From Tyto alba (Eukaryota > Chordata > Aves > Strigiformes > Tytonidae): 64,000 nt of DNA. Every line of letters begins with the position of its first letter. The stretch's first letter is position 1. A program made the position numbers and the translations under genes. The stretch lies in the NCBI RefSeq assembly GCF_018691265.1, contig NW_024881322.1, positions 13,107,489 to 13,171,488 on the forward strand, in the 5' to 3' direction. This document shows, piece after piece, positions 51,201 to 56,300 of the stretch. The notes under the pieces were generated by a model, which saw nothing but the letters and a program-made list of their open reading frames with translations, was not told the DNA's origin and made no database searches.

Positions 51201-54200
51201 TTTAACTGCTATCACTGAGAAAGATAAGTTGTTTGAAGCAAGTCATTAAAGTACTAAGAAATATGAAAAGAATTTTTACTGCTGATGAACAGTTAGAAAT
51301 TTACATTTAATACCAATTGTTTCATTTAGTATCATTTCTTCTTGGTAACTGGGTCACTTAATAACTACAAATGACAAAATAATTTAATCGCTTAGGAAAA
51401 ATGATACTAAATAATCCAGTTACTGAAGTCTGAGGCCCCTGGATGAAATCATCCCTCCTTCTACAGGACAGAGCCCCAGTACCTGGAAACCCAAAGGACT
51501 CCCAGAGGCCCCCCACATGGTAGGGACCCTGGAGGTGGTGGTGCAGAGACACTCCCATTAAGCATCCTAGAGACAGCAGAGGGTAGGTGACTCTTTGCCA
51601 TCACAATTCCAATGTACCCAAGCTCCCATGGAGATTGAGATTGGGCTGGGACTCCATGTTGGCTGTAGGACCTATATACTGTGGGGCTTCCCCATTCCCC
51701 AGCAGGGAAATCTAGGCTGAATCATGGAGAAAATTCTGTTTTCCTAATGGAGTGGGGCACCTCGGTCTGGATTTTAATATTTAATTATTTGAGTGGGGAA
51801 GAGAGCTTCATGTGAGGTTCTTCAGGGAAATGGCTTATCCCACCATAATGATTGGTTCTGTTATTGCTAGCTACCCATCAGTATTTCCACTGGAACAATT
51901 TAATGATTTCATAATTCATTATGAAATTCTACAGAAAGATGATGAATAGTTTTATTGCTTCTAAGAAATTACATGATTGATTTTAATATTTGTGTGTCTG
52001 GAGGGTATATGCAGTTCTGCCAGCCACAAACTGACAACTAGACAGCAAAGTTGCTTACAGATCTCCAAAATCTCCCCCTTCCCTTCCTGTAGACTGGCTA
52101 GTATTTCTCACTACATTAAGCCACCTGAAAAGTATGGTGCTTCTTTTTCATGATGCAGGATTCCTTTTTACCTCTGCCACTTTGCCACCTGCTTGCACAC
52201 CCAGGTTTGTATCTCCTCATCTGCACTGGTAGTTGCAAAGAGCTCAGGGTAGAGAATGGGAGGTTGATTTAGGGTTTCTTTAACAATTGGCCCATAAAAC
52301 CGTTTAAGTCACTTACAGCTCTCTAAAGCTTAAAAAAAAAAAAAATAAAATAATGAGGTAGAGAACCCAGATACACATTGCCAAGGAGACTGGAAAAGAC
52401 AGAAGACTGACGCATGAGATGACTATAGCTATGGGGGACAGTACACAGTCTTGTCAGTACAACCACCACTGATACATAGCAGACGTTAAACTATCGTGCA
52501 TGTGAAATAAAACAGCACATAAAAGCCATTCACAAGTTCAACAGCTTTATGACACTGCTCCTCCGAGTCCTTGAGTAGCCAGCAGTAAAGATCAAGATCC
52601 ATCTAAGACTAAGAAGCGCCTCTGAGTGAGAGGAGTCAGAATACAGCAAGAATTCTTCTAAGAATGTGTGATACTAAGCCTCAAGCTGTCAAGCACATTA
52701 AAATGAAGGGATAGAGCATCATTGGAAGGCTCAATTGACTATTCCTTGCTTAAATTGTGCCTGGATCTTGTACTTCCAACTTCCAATATCCAGTCACTCA
52801 AAAGGCATGCAGTAAAATGAAACCTATTACTGGAGTTCACAACATACCAGCTTCACAAAACGCTTTGAGTTAAAGTTAGCTATCTTATCAGTTCTTGAAA
52901 CCCATTAAAATGAACTGCTTTCCTCACACCTTAAGAGTACAAGGATGTTAAATGTGTTATTTTCCAGTGATACGATCAACCTTTTTTCCTGCAAAGTAAG
53001 CCCCTGATGACAGGGTGCCTCCAAGGCTCAGATGTCCTAGGTGTAGAATCCAGTGCCCAAATATCAGGGTTCCCATGCTTTTGTGCATAGCCACCCCAAA
53101 ATCTTTTAATGATGGCAGTCCTTCAAACAATAGCAACAAAGAGACTGTAGCAGTTGCTGGATCTGCTTTTGCCATTCAAAATCTGGAAAGGTCTTTGCCA
53201 CTACTGAGCTAGTCAGCTTTGGGGAAGCCTCAGCCACAGCTGTGTATTATGGACTGTCTCAGGCTCTCCTCTCAGTCCACAGCATGAAGGCATGCCAACA
53301 TGCGTGCCAAGGATGCCCACTGGTGGCTTGTTGGCTTTGGAGAATAACATTTTTAAGGCTTCTGCAAGCTGCTTATGACTGGGTCTTTTCTAAGACATGA
53401 AGATAATGAGATGTCAGCAAACACTTTCATTCTCAGTAAGAAAGTCAGTCCAAATTATTTTCAAATATGGACTTGCAGGCTGAAACGAGAGAAGGATGGT
53501 GAACTGAAAAGCATGGCTAAAAAGACAAAACTTGCACAATGAAAAATCTCACACCGAGTTAAAAACAAAACTTGGTGCAAAGAGTATCCCAATAGACAGT
53601 AAACCAGCAAAAAGAACACCAATGCACAAAGTACTAGGAAAAGATGGGAAGGAGAGAAAGAAAATGAATCATGGAGAGGAGGATTGTTGTCACCAACTCG
53701 GAAATCAAAGCAGCATGTAAACAGTCAGCCTACGTGACAGAAAAGCCATCTGGCCAACAAACAGCCTCATCACGCTGCTTCTGATTACCCATCTGATAAT
53801 GGGTGTGGGGAAGGGATCTGTGGCAAGATAAGAAAGTAAAATCAGCATCCAATGGGTCCCCAAAAATGACTAATCTGGAATTTTCTCTAAGAACCAAAGA
53901 CATTGTACAAATCCCTACAAGGCAAAATATCTTTTGTCTGGTACAGGATTTTCCTTGCCCAGCCCAGCTAGCAAACAATAGATGGTCAAAGACATTAAGC
54001 TACTGCTTTGCTCCCCATTTTACAATTCCCATTAAAAAGAGCTTTCTTCCCTGCCCGTCAACAGCTGCTGAAGCATCATTATGACACAGGAATTTTCTAG
54101 GGATGGTAATACTTGTTTGTAATGTTTTCCCTACTGGACTGAAGCCAGGTTAAAAATATATACACACACGTATATATTTATCACACAGAAATATATATAT

Positions 54201-55028
54201 ATATGTATATTTTTATCTCAAGATGCCATTACTGTCTATCAGTCACCAGCTCTTATTCTCTTCCCTTTAGCACCTGGCCTCCAACTCCTCCAAATAGAAG
54301 TGGCATGACAAAGAGAACAGTCTGCATATGGTGCTAAACTGAGTGTTCTGGATTTACAAATGTCCAGTTGGTTTTACATAGCTATTTACTTTGTCTCTGA
54401 TATTTAAGCACTGACCAATGAGATTCTGATACTTGGATTTTCAATATAGTATCAAAAAAGATCACATTTGATTTTTAAACTTTAAAAAAAAATGGATTAA
54501 GCAGTCAAATACATAAGAAAACACATAATTTCAGGGAGCGTGGTTTTGGAGGGAGATCATCACCCAACTAGTAATACCCAGAAATGCTACAGTTGTGGAG
54601 GTCAAGCAATCCCTTGCCTTGCATGGGGTATTCCATATTCTAACATTTGCAAAGACACGTAACAAGATGCGTAAATGTTGTGGGTGCTCAAAATGCATGC
54701 AACGTGAGAAGATGGGGAGCAGTCGTGCATACAAAGACAGCCACGGATGAGCTGTGCATGCAAGACTGTACACACAAGAGTTGACATTGAAGGTGCAGAA
54801 TCCCTAGCAACAGGCTAAAGAGCCTCTGCCACATCCATAGCAGAAATGTGGACTACTAATGACAAAAGCAGTATTACTCATATTTGTCTTTGCACACCTT
54901 AAACAAGCTTATTTGTTTCAGCTTTGTTAGAAAGTTTGCTTTATGAAAACATGACGCAAAACTTAAAAATCACCTTTGATGGCTGCTAAGTAGCCTCTCA
55001 GTTCTCTCTGGAGCCTGGAACCCTCTGC
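3144..55028 (-). CDS. AMPH: Amphiphysin (AMPH), 5'-truncated by the window; 19 constitutive-type exons plus optional exons
   Basis: The joined exons encode an N-BAR domain, a linker, a clathrin/AP-2 binding segment, an acidic region and a C-terminal SH3 domain, in the order of vertebrate amphiphysin. Diagnostic pieces are [61 protein letters not shown] and [11 protein letters not shown]. The family bends and senses membrane through the BAR dimer, recruits clathrin and AP-2, and brings dynamin and synaptojanin through SH3, mainly at presynaptic terminals. The exons total 1854 nt including the stop; with about 50 missing N-terminal codons that gives ~667 aa, close to the ~695 aa of mammalian AMPH. 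BIN1 was considered, but [20 protein letters not shown] and the acidic Ala/Glu region fit AMPH better. Exons encoding the N-terminal amphipathic helix were not found up to 64000. Confidence 0.97.
3252..6019 (-). other. AMPH intron within the SH3 domain
   Basis: 2.8 kb between the two SH3 exons. It holds a short GT-rich tract (5709-5731) and a 14-bp direct repeat ACACAAAAGCCCTAG-like pair (~5757-5792). No coding exon or mobile element is recognised. Confidence 0.7.
6020..6121 (-). CDS. AMPH: AMPH exon: SH3 domain, N-terminal half
   Basis: The exon is 102 nt, phase 0; 34 codons, about residues 599-632. It reads [20 protein letters not shown], then [14 protein letters not shown]. The LHDFEA (ALYDY-like) and DELNLKRGD stretches are the ligand-binding RT-loop features of an SH3 domain. 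In this family SH3 binds the proline-rich tails of dynamin and synaptojanin. The acceptor is TTTCTTCAG|GTTGAA and the donor GATCAG|GTAAAA. Confidence 0.97.
6122..7906 (-). other. AMPH intron before the SH3 exon
   Basis: 1.8 kb. It contains a decayed CR1 3'-end fragment (7471-7516), a TG-rich stretch (~7758-7792) and, at its 5' end (7799-7906), a 36-codon open extension of the preceding exon. Nothing else is recognised. Confidence 0.7.
7471..7516 (-). mobile_element. Decayed CR1 LINE 3'-end fragment
   Basis: The plus strand reads TTCATAGAATTGTAAAATG, then TTTTGGCTTGGAAGAGATCT and TAAAGA. This resembles the antisense of the CR1 3' terminus (ATAGAAT...GGTTTGG.TTGGAAGGGACCTTAAAGA). CR1 is the dominant LINE family of birds and other sauropsids. 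The copy is short and diverged. Confidence 0.6.
7907..8173 (-). CDS. AMPH: AMPH exon: [11 protein letters not shown] block to start of SH3
   Basis: The exon is 267 nt, phase 0; 89 codons, about residues 510-598. It begins [20 protein letters not shown] and ends AMPPGFLFK, the first strand of the SH3 domain. [11 protein letters not shown] and PPGFL(F/Y)K are clear vertebrate amphiphysin signatures. The acceptor is GTTTTCCCCAG|GAAAAG. The donor CTTCAAG|GTCTGC is unusually weak after GT. The frame stays open for 36 further codons past it, so intron retention would replace SH3 with a hydrophobic tail ending at 7796. Confidence 0.95.
8174..9427 (-). other. AMPH intron, partly GC-rich
   Basis: 1.25 kb, with a CAAA simple repeat near its 3' (transcript) start side at 8178-8198 and a G+C-rich half (9080-9400). 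A 198-codon minus-strand frame (8645-9241) is treated as chance: it starts at GTG, is Cys/Leu-rich and matches no family I know. Confidence 0.65.
9428..9577 (-). CDS. AMPH: AMPH exon: acidic Ala/Gly/Glu-rich region
   Basis: The exon is 150 nt and phase 0 at both ends; 50 codons, about residues 460-509. It reads [40 protein letters not shown] and [10 protein letters not shown]. The acceptor is CATTTTTGTAG|GTGGTG and the donor CTCAG|GTAACA. This corresponds to the low-complexity stretch before the [11 protein letters not shown] block in mammals. It is separated from the preceding exon by the largest complete intron of the gene, about 10.5 kb. Confidence 0.88.
11762..11796. repeat. (AGG)n microsatellite
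   Basis: About ten AGG units run from 11762, followed by GAAGGG. The polypurine/polypyrimidine tract sits within a G+C- and CpG-richer patch. Its antisense reads as poly-leucine in one frame, which produces a misleading signal-peptide-like ORF. Confidence 0.9.
18640..18945 (-). mobile_element. Decayed CR1-type LINE reverse-transcriptase fragment
   Basis: In antisense, the segment around 18720-18770 reads like the CR1 reverse-transcriptase block PQGSVLGPVLFNIFIND with frame breaks (the DNA contains CTTGTTTAACATTTTTATTAA). The segment near 18915-18945 resembles the earlier DFSKAFDTVPH block (TTTGATACAGTGCCACATG). Spacing and order fit one minus-strand LINE ORF2. It has lost its reading frame and is clearly dead. 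Ends are approximate. Confidence 0.6.
20040..20159 (-). CDS. AMPH: AMPH exon: acidic Ala/Glu/Pro-rich region, with a possible tandem acceptor
   Basis: The exon is about 120 nt, phase 0, roughly residues 420-459: [40 protein letters not shown]. The donor is CAGCG|GTGAGT. The acceptor is weak: CGAAAG|ACCGAG is the first AG after the pyrimidine tract, but GAG|GCTGAAG six bases later would also keep the frame and drop Thr-Glu (exon end 20153). An in-frame TAA 24 nt upstream of the GCT codon limits further extension. The region is poorly conserved in sequence but typical in composition for amphiphysin before its SH3 domain. Confidence 0.85.
20160..22243 (-). other. AMPH intron, 2.1 kb
   Basis: AT-rich intron. 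No exon, repeat family or regulatory element could be recognised. Confidence 0.65.
22244..22294 (-). CDS. AMPH: AMPH exon [17 protein letters not shown]
   Basis: This 51-nt, phase-0 exon encodes [17 protein letters not shown], about residues 403-419. It corresponds to the DTSLFTMQ-type segment that follows FNGFTQ in mammalian amphiphysin. The acceptor is TTATCTAG|GATACC and the donor CCTTTG|GTAAGT. Confidence 0.92.
22295..23682 (-). other. AMPH intron, 1.4 kb
   Basis: No exon or repeat was recognised. A 99-codon minus frame at 22441-22740 lacks suitable splice signals and is treated as chance. Confidence 0.65.
23683..23715 (-). CDS. AMPH: AMPH mini-exon [11 protein letters not shown]
   Basis: This 33-nt, phase-0 exon encodes [11 protein letters not shown], about residues 392-402 of the short form. 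The FNGF(A/T)Q stretch matches vertebrate amphiphysin after the LVQP segment. The acceptor is CTACTTAG|GCATCC and the donor GCACAG|GTAAGA. It follows either the TSSELVQP exon or the giant exon without a frame change. Confidence 0.92.
23716..24281 (-). other. AMPH intron downstream of the giant exon
   Basis: 566 bp. It contains A-rich runs, an (AAAAC)n simple repeat at ~23918-23942, and the nine-codon open read-through tail of the giant exon before a stop. Confidence 0.7.
23918..23942. repeat. (AAAAC)n simple repeat
   Basis: Four to five AAAAC units within an A-rich intronic stretch. Confidence 0.8.
24282..26072 (-). CDS. AMPH: Giant AMPH cassette exon, 597 codons, acidic and Trp-motif rich
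   Basis: The open frame runs without interruption from the acceptor TGCTTAAAG|CCTGAT to the donor GAAGAG|GTACCT: 1791 nt, phase 0 at both ends, so including or skipping it keeps AMPH in frame. It starts [20 protein letters not shown] and ends [13 protein letters not shown]. It has no membrane segment or signal peptide and is strongly acidic and Ser/Thr-rich, as expected for a disordered adaptor linker. Trp motifs recur, including [41 protein letters not shown] and NSWVEV; WPFF fits the WxxF form that binds AP-2 appendages. Reading past the donor gives only VPTPVCSLV and a stop. I recall large retina-enriched amphiphysin-1 splice forms in mammals, which this exon may represent; tissue use is inferred. 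Confidence 0.85.
26362..26385 (-). CDS. AMPH: AMPH mini-exon TSSELVQP
   Basis: This 24-nt, phase-0 exon encodes TSSELVQP, about residues 384-391. It matches the stretch after PWDLWT in vertebrate amphiphysin. It is flanked by TTCTATACAG|ACAAGC and CAACCG|GTAAGC. It lies 289 bp upstream of the giant exon. Confidence 0.93.
26386..28030 (-). other. AMPH intron between TLPWDLWT and TSSELVQP exons
   Basis: 1.6 kb. It contains the candidate 39-codon alternative terminal exon (27486-27605), a same-strand AATAAA (27269-27274) and a poly-T/A run (27043-27057). Nothing else is recognised. Confidence 0.65.
27486..27605 (-). CDS. Candidate alternative terminal (or poison) AMPH exon, 39 codons plus stop
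   Basis: After TTTGTAG the minus strand is open at phase 0, the phase required by the upstream exon TLPWDLWT. It reads [20 protein letters not shown], then [19 protein letters not shown] and TAA. The composition looks coding rather than intronic. Used as a last exon it would give an AMPH form with BAR and clathrin motifs but no acidic region or SH3. AATAAA on the same strand at 27269-27274 could be its poly(A) signal. If instead it splices at TTTTT|GTGAGC (exon 27481-27605, 125 nt), it shifts frame and acts as a poison exon. The acceptor tract is weak (AAAACTTAACTTTGTAG). I do not recognise the peptide; a chance open frame is possible. Confidence 0.38.
   Translation of the reverse strand, partial: TYSELELFTKEAATLGNYMNSSSSSWCQIRYNDLREEDN
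28031..28054 (-). CDS. AMPH: AMPH mini-exon TLPWDLWT (W-box clathrin motif)
   Basis: This 24-nt, phase-0 exon encodes exactly TLPWDLWT, about residues 376-383. PWDLW is the second clathrin-binding motif (W-box) of amphiphysins. It is flanked by TTTTTTCAG|ACATTG and GGACG|GTAAGC. The exon is too short to stand out by length and is recognised by its motif and splice sites. A strong G-quadruplex motif lies 145-169 bp upstream in the intron. Confidence 0.95.
28055..31364 (-). other. AMPH intron, 3.3 kb
   Basis: It contains the G-quadruplex motif at 28199-28223 and a poly-T run (30721-30739). A 210-codon plus-strand frame (30577-31209) spans the poly-T run and starts at GTG; it is treated as chance. 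Confidence 0.65.
28199..28223 (+). repeat. G-quadruplex-forming G-rich tract
   Basis: The plus strand has runs GGGG-T-GGG-T-GGGGGG-T-GGG-TGT-GGG, with single-T loops, a very favourable G4 pattern. It lies on the template strand of AMPH, 145 bp upstream of the TLPWDLWT mini-exon in transcript direction. Confidence 0.8.
31365..31472 (-). CDS. AMPH: AMPH exon: clathrin box LLDLD and DPF motif
   Basis: The exon is 108 nt and phase 0 at both ends; 36 codons, about residues 340-375. It encodes [20 protein letters not shown] followed by [21 protein letters not shown] is the type-I clathrin box and DPF an AP-2 appendage motif, the core of the family's clathrin/AP-2 (CLAP) region. The acceptor is TTCTAACAG|AATG and the donor TCTCAG|GTATCT. 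Confidence 0.97.
31473..36259 (-). other. AMPH intron, 4.8 kb
   Basis: It contains a poly-A run (~31553-31572), an ancient SINE-like fragment (32463-32572) and a modestly GC-rich patch (32800-33000). No coding exon was recognised. Confidence 0.65.
32463..32572 (+). mobile_element. Ancient interspersed repeat (SINE/LINE-derived), class uncertain
   Basis: The sequence TAAGAATGGTAACATTGGGT, CAGACTACACAGTCCAGCCT and CCTGTT resembles a widespread amniote repeat with a CATACTGGGTCAGACCAAAGG / TCCAGCCCAGTATCCTGT pattern. I cannot name the family with certainty. Confidence 0.4.
36260..36388 (-). CDS. AMPH: AMPH exon: PxxP and AP-2 binding (FEDNF) segment
   Basis: The exon is 129 nt and phase 0 at both ends; 43 codons, about residues 297-339. 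It encodes [20 protein letters not shown], then [20 protein letters not shown] and PSQ. FEDNF is the FxDxF motif that binds the AP-2 alpha appendage, and the PPVPPLP run is a typical SH3 ligand and may also mask the protein's own SH3. The acceptor is CTGCCTAG|CTGAGG and the donor CACAG|GTAAGC. Confidence 0.97.
36389..37889 (-). other. AMPH intron, 1.5 kb
   Basis: No exon or repeat was recognised. Confidence 0.7.
37890..38028 (-). CDS. AMPH: AMPH exon: proline/serine-rich linker ([17 protein letters not shown])
   Basis: The exon is 139 nt: one base completes a codon, then 46 codons, about residues 250-296. It encodes [36 protein letters not shown] and [10 protein letters not shown]. Several Ser-Pro sites match the segment phosphorylated in mammalian amphiphysin by proline-directed kinases such as Cdk5. 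The PARPKSP stretch fits the family's endophilin SH3-binding region. The acceptor is CTGTCCAG|TGATT and the donor CACAG|GTAAGC. Confidence 0.97.
38029..40636 (-). other. AMPH intron after the BAR domain, containing the candidate microexon
   Basis: 2.6 kb. The only element recognised is the 9-nt microexon at 38908-38916 with its acceptor, donor and UGC element. The surrounding sequence is AT-rich. Confidence 0.65.
38908..38916 (-). CDS. AMPH: Candidate 9-nt AMPH microexon (changes GAP-S-DSG to GAP-RKRC-DSG)
   Basis: On the minus strand a strong pyrimidine tract and CATTTCCACAG are followed by AAAGAGGTG and then the consensus donor GTGAGTG. The 9 nt fit between the phase-2 exon 40637-40719 and the exon 37890-38028 without a frame change: AG+A, AAG, AGG, TG+T give Arg-Lys-Arg-Cys in place of Ser. 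A TGC lies about 30 nt upstream of the acceptor beside the pyrimidine tract, as in neural microexons controlled by SRRM4/nSR100 (established for that class; inferred here). The paralogue BIN1 carries its basic phosphoinositide-binding exon at this position. Use in transcripts is not shown by the sequence. A 6-nt version ending at AAAGAG|GTGGTG is less likely. Confidence 0.6.
40637..40719 (-). CDS. AMPH: AMPH exon: C-terminal end of BAR domain ([19 protein letters not shown])
   Basis: The exon is 83 nt, phase 0 in and phase 2 out. It encodes [20 protein letters not shown], then FTIQGAP and two bases (AG). Joined to the 38028 exon, these give the Ser of GAP-S-DSG; joined through the 9-nt microexon, they give Arg instead. 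It covers about residues 223-250 and closes the BAR domain. The acceptor is TTCTCAG|CTATG and the donor CCAAG|GTGAAT. Confidence 0.97.
40720..41621 (-). other. AMPH intron, 0.9 kb
   Basis: No exon or repeat was recognised. Confidence 0.7.
41622..41697 (-). CDS. AMPH: AMPH exon: BAR domain helix 3 ([19 protein letters not shown])
   Basis: The exon is 76 nt. One A completes the split Arg, then it reads [19 protein letters not shown] and HKEIAL, about residues 197-222. The acceptor is CTCTGTAG|ACGAG and the donor CTTTG|GTGAGT. A CpG-rich island begins about 185 bp upstream in the preceding intron. Confidence 0.97.
41698..43607 (-). other. AMPH intron with CpG-rich island
   Basis: 1.9 kb. The transcript-3' part (~41880-42190) is a CpG-rich island; the rest is AT-rich without recognised exons. 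Confidence 0.7.
41880..42190. promoter_or_regulatory. Intragenic CpG-rich island
   Basis: About 300 bp with many CpGs (for example TTCGCGCCGC, CACCGCGACGGCGCCCCGGG, GCGGCGCGGG) stand out from AT-rich flanks. It lies 185 bp upstream of a BAR exon. It could be an internal promoter, an enhancer or just a hypomethylated or GC-biased patch. No TATA box or clear initiator was identified. Confidence 0.5.
43608..43693 (-). CDS. AMPH: AMPH exon: BAR domain helix ([16 protein letters not shown])
   Basis: The exon is 86 nt, phase 0 in and phase 2 out. It encodes [16 protein letters not shown] followed by [12 protein letters not shown], plus two bases (CG) of an Arg completed in the next exon; about residues 169-197. 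The acceptor is TTTTAG|GCAGAG and the donor TCACG|GTAAGC. The intron before it, 393 bp, is among the shorter introns of the gene. Confidence 0.97.
43694..44086 (-). other. Short AMPH intron, 393 bp
   Basis: No additional element was recognised. Confidence 0.8.
44087..44194 (-). CDS. AMPH: AMPH exon: BAR domain, basic concave-face segment ([19 protein letters not shown])
   Basis: The exon is 108 nt and phase 0 at both ends. It encodes [19 protein letters not shown], then [17 protein letters not shown], about residues 133-168. The clustered Lys/Arg residues ([14 protein letters not shown]) are those that the family uses to bind acidic phospholipid on the concave face of the BAR dimer. The acceptor is CTGTACAG|ACTCG and the donor CCAAG|GTAGCA. 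Confidence 0.97.
44195..45556 (-). other. AMPH intron, 1.4 kb
   Basis: AT-rich, with no exon or repeat recognised. Confidence 0.7.
45557..45652 (-). CDS. AMPH: AMPH exon: BAR domain ([19 protein letters not shown])
   Basis: The exon is 96 nt and phase 0 at both ends, so skipping it would keep the frame. It encodes [19 protein letters not shown] followed by [13 protein letters not shown], about residues 101-132, spanning the turn between BAR helices. The acceptor is TTTACAG|AAATG. The donor ATCAAA|GTACAG lacks the usual G at -1. Confidence 0.97.
45653..48223 (-). other. AMPH intron, 2.6 kb
   Basis: No exon or repeat was recognised. Short chance frames on both strands were set aside. Confidence 0.7.
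48224..48318 (-). CDS. AMPH: AMPH exon: BAR domain ([17 protein letters not shown])
   Basis: The exon is 95 nt. It completes the split Gly codon, then reads [18 protein letters not shown] and on through [13 protein letters not shown], about residues 69-100. The acceptor is ATTACAG|GG and the donor GAGAG|GTAAGA. The [12 protein letters not shown] stretch is a hallmark of amphiphysin-family BAR domains. The next exon begins at phase 0. Confidence 0.97.
48319..54973 (-). other. AMPH intron within BAR domain, 6.7 kb
   Basis: It contains an A-run/T-run pair (49628-49660), a GC-rich patch (50450-50690) and a TA/CA-rich microsatellite (54154-54213). No exon was recognised. Confidence 0.65.
54154..54213. 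repeat. TA/CA-rich compound microsatellite
   Basis: Alternating ATATATACACACAC and ATATATATATATGTATAT blocks with partial inverted symmetry. Likely variable in length between individuals. Confidence 0.8.
54974..55028 (-). CDS. AMPH: AMPH exon: BAR domain helix 1 region ([18 protein letters not shown])
   Basis: The exon is 55 nt, entered at phase 0 after TTTTTCAG and left with one base of a split Gly codon at CAAAG|GTGATT. It encodes [18 protein letters not shown], about residues 51-68, which belongs to the first long BAR helix. It is the most 5' coding exon in the window. The donor GTGATT is weaker than its neighbours. A four-copy 25-bp tandem repeat starts only 34 bp upstream of this acceptor. 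Confidence 0.96.
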
Positions 55029-55062
55029 CTGAAAAATTAAAAACAAAGAAAAGCAAGGAAGT

Positions 55063-55162
55063 GAAAACACATTTCAGTTATGTTATTGAAATTACATTTC
55101 AGTTTTGTTATTGAAAACACATTTCAGTTATATTATTGAAAACACATTTCAGTTATATTTTA
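55063..55162. repeat. 25-bp tandem repeat, four copies
   Basis: Four consecutive 25-bp units at 55063-55087, 55088-55112, 55113-55137 and 55138-55162 share the core ACATTTCAGTT and differ at a few positions. The array begins 34 bp upstream of the acceptor of exon 54974-55028, in the branch-point zone. Confidence 0.9.
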
Positions 55163-56240
55163 TGCCTTAAAACATGCATAGAGTATGTCAAACAACTACA
55201 AAAAGTAATTTCAGCAGCTATCTGACAAAAAATGTCACATGTTACAAGCGCAAGTCCATACAGAAAAGGTGGCCTGGCCGAAATGCTATGTATACTGTAC
55301 TCCCTAGGCTAAAATTTCTGGGTGTATTTTATCAGTCATCTGCACAGGGAAGAACTCCAGCCAAAGAAAGACAGGTATATTTTATGGCCGAAGTCCAGTT
55401 AAAGTCAGCGTGGCTGATGTCCTAAACTGAAACACAAAGAAGTATAATGAAGAATGGTGTACCTCCACTGGAAACCACTCACATGAGGCCAGTCTAAACT
55501 TGCAGAAAATCCATGCCCTTACATAAATGGCTTACTACTTTTGCAAATAGTTTTCCAAGCATTTTAACATTTTAATATTTTGTGAGCAAATATCTACTAA
55601 AACCCAATAGCATTAGTTATTTTGTTTAGCTTGGCTACTGCATCTTGCAGTCTGCTGTGAAATCTCAACTGTTTCTTTGGCAAACACATCTAAGTGATCT
55701 TTATTTATCTTATACCAACAGCCTTTGAAAAACTCAGAATAGACAAAACAAAATGGGTTGCTTTACTTTATCTCCCACTATACCACATGTTGGACTTCAC
55801 AGCCCCTAGGATTTGCAATAAAATCTGTGCTACGCTATAACACATACTTTATTGCTAAGAAGCTGTTGTCCAGGACACCTTCAATAGCCTGAAGATTTTA
55901 GAAACACTCCACATTTATCAGTTCCTAATATCTTTCAAATTATTTATTTAAGCAGTTGGAAACTACAGGAATATCAGCCTGCAGTCACATTTTCTCACAT
56001 ACAGCTACACCATATGGAAAAATCTGCTGCAAAATATAACTGACTGCTTTGGAGTTTCTCTCATATTTTTCATGTGAAAGCCAGAACCTAAAAGGGTGCA
56101 TGTGTGAATACTTTAGAAGACAGAGTCTCAACTAGTATAAGCTGTTATAACTCCACTTAAGTCAAAGGAACTTCAGATGTCAGTAAAGGATTTACCATCA
56201 GTGATAGTGATACTCAGAGGATTCAGACACAGGGGATTAT

Positions 56241-56300
56241 GAGAAATTCAGGTTGAAAGGGACCATCTGGGGCTTAGAATCCATCTACCTGCAGCCACAC
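56241..56300 (-). mobile_element. Possible CR1 LINE fragment
   Basis: The plus strand reads GAGAAATTCAGGTTGAAAGG, then GACCATCTGGGGCTTAGAAT and CCATCTACCTGCAGCC. It resembles the antisense CR1 3' region (TTGGAAGGGACC..CTGG.GGTCATCTAGTCC). It is diverged and lacks the terminal ATTCTATG repeats. Confidence 0.45.

Noticed and set aside
52957..53175. 72-codon minus frame with a somewhat protein-like composition
   Set aside because: It is intronic, I could not recognise any family, and it lacks a matching frame or splice signals to join AMPH.
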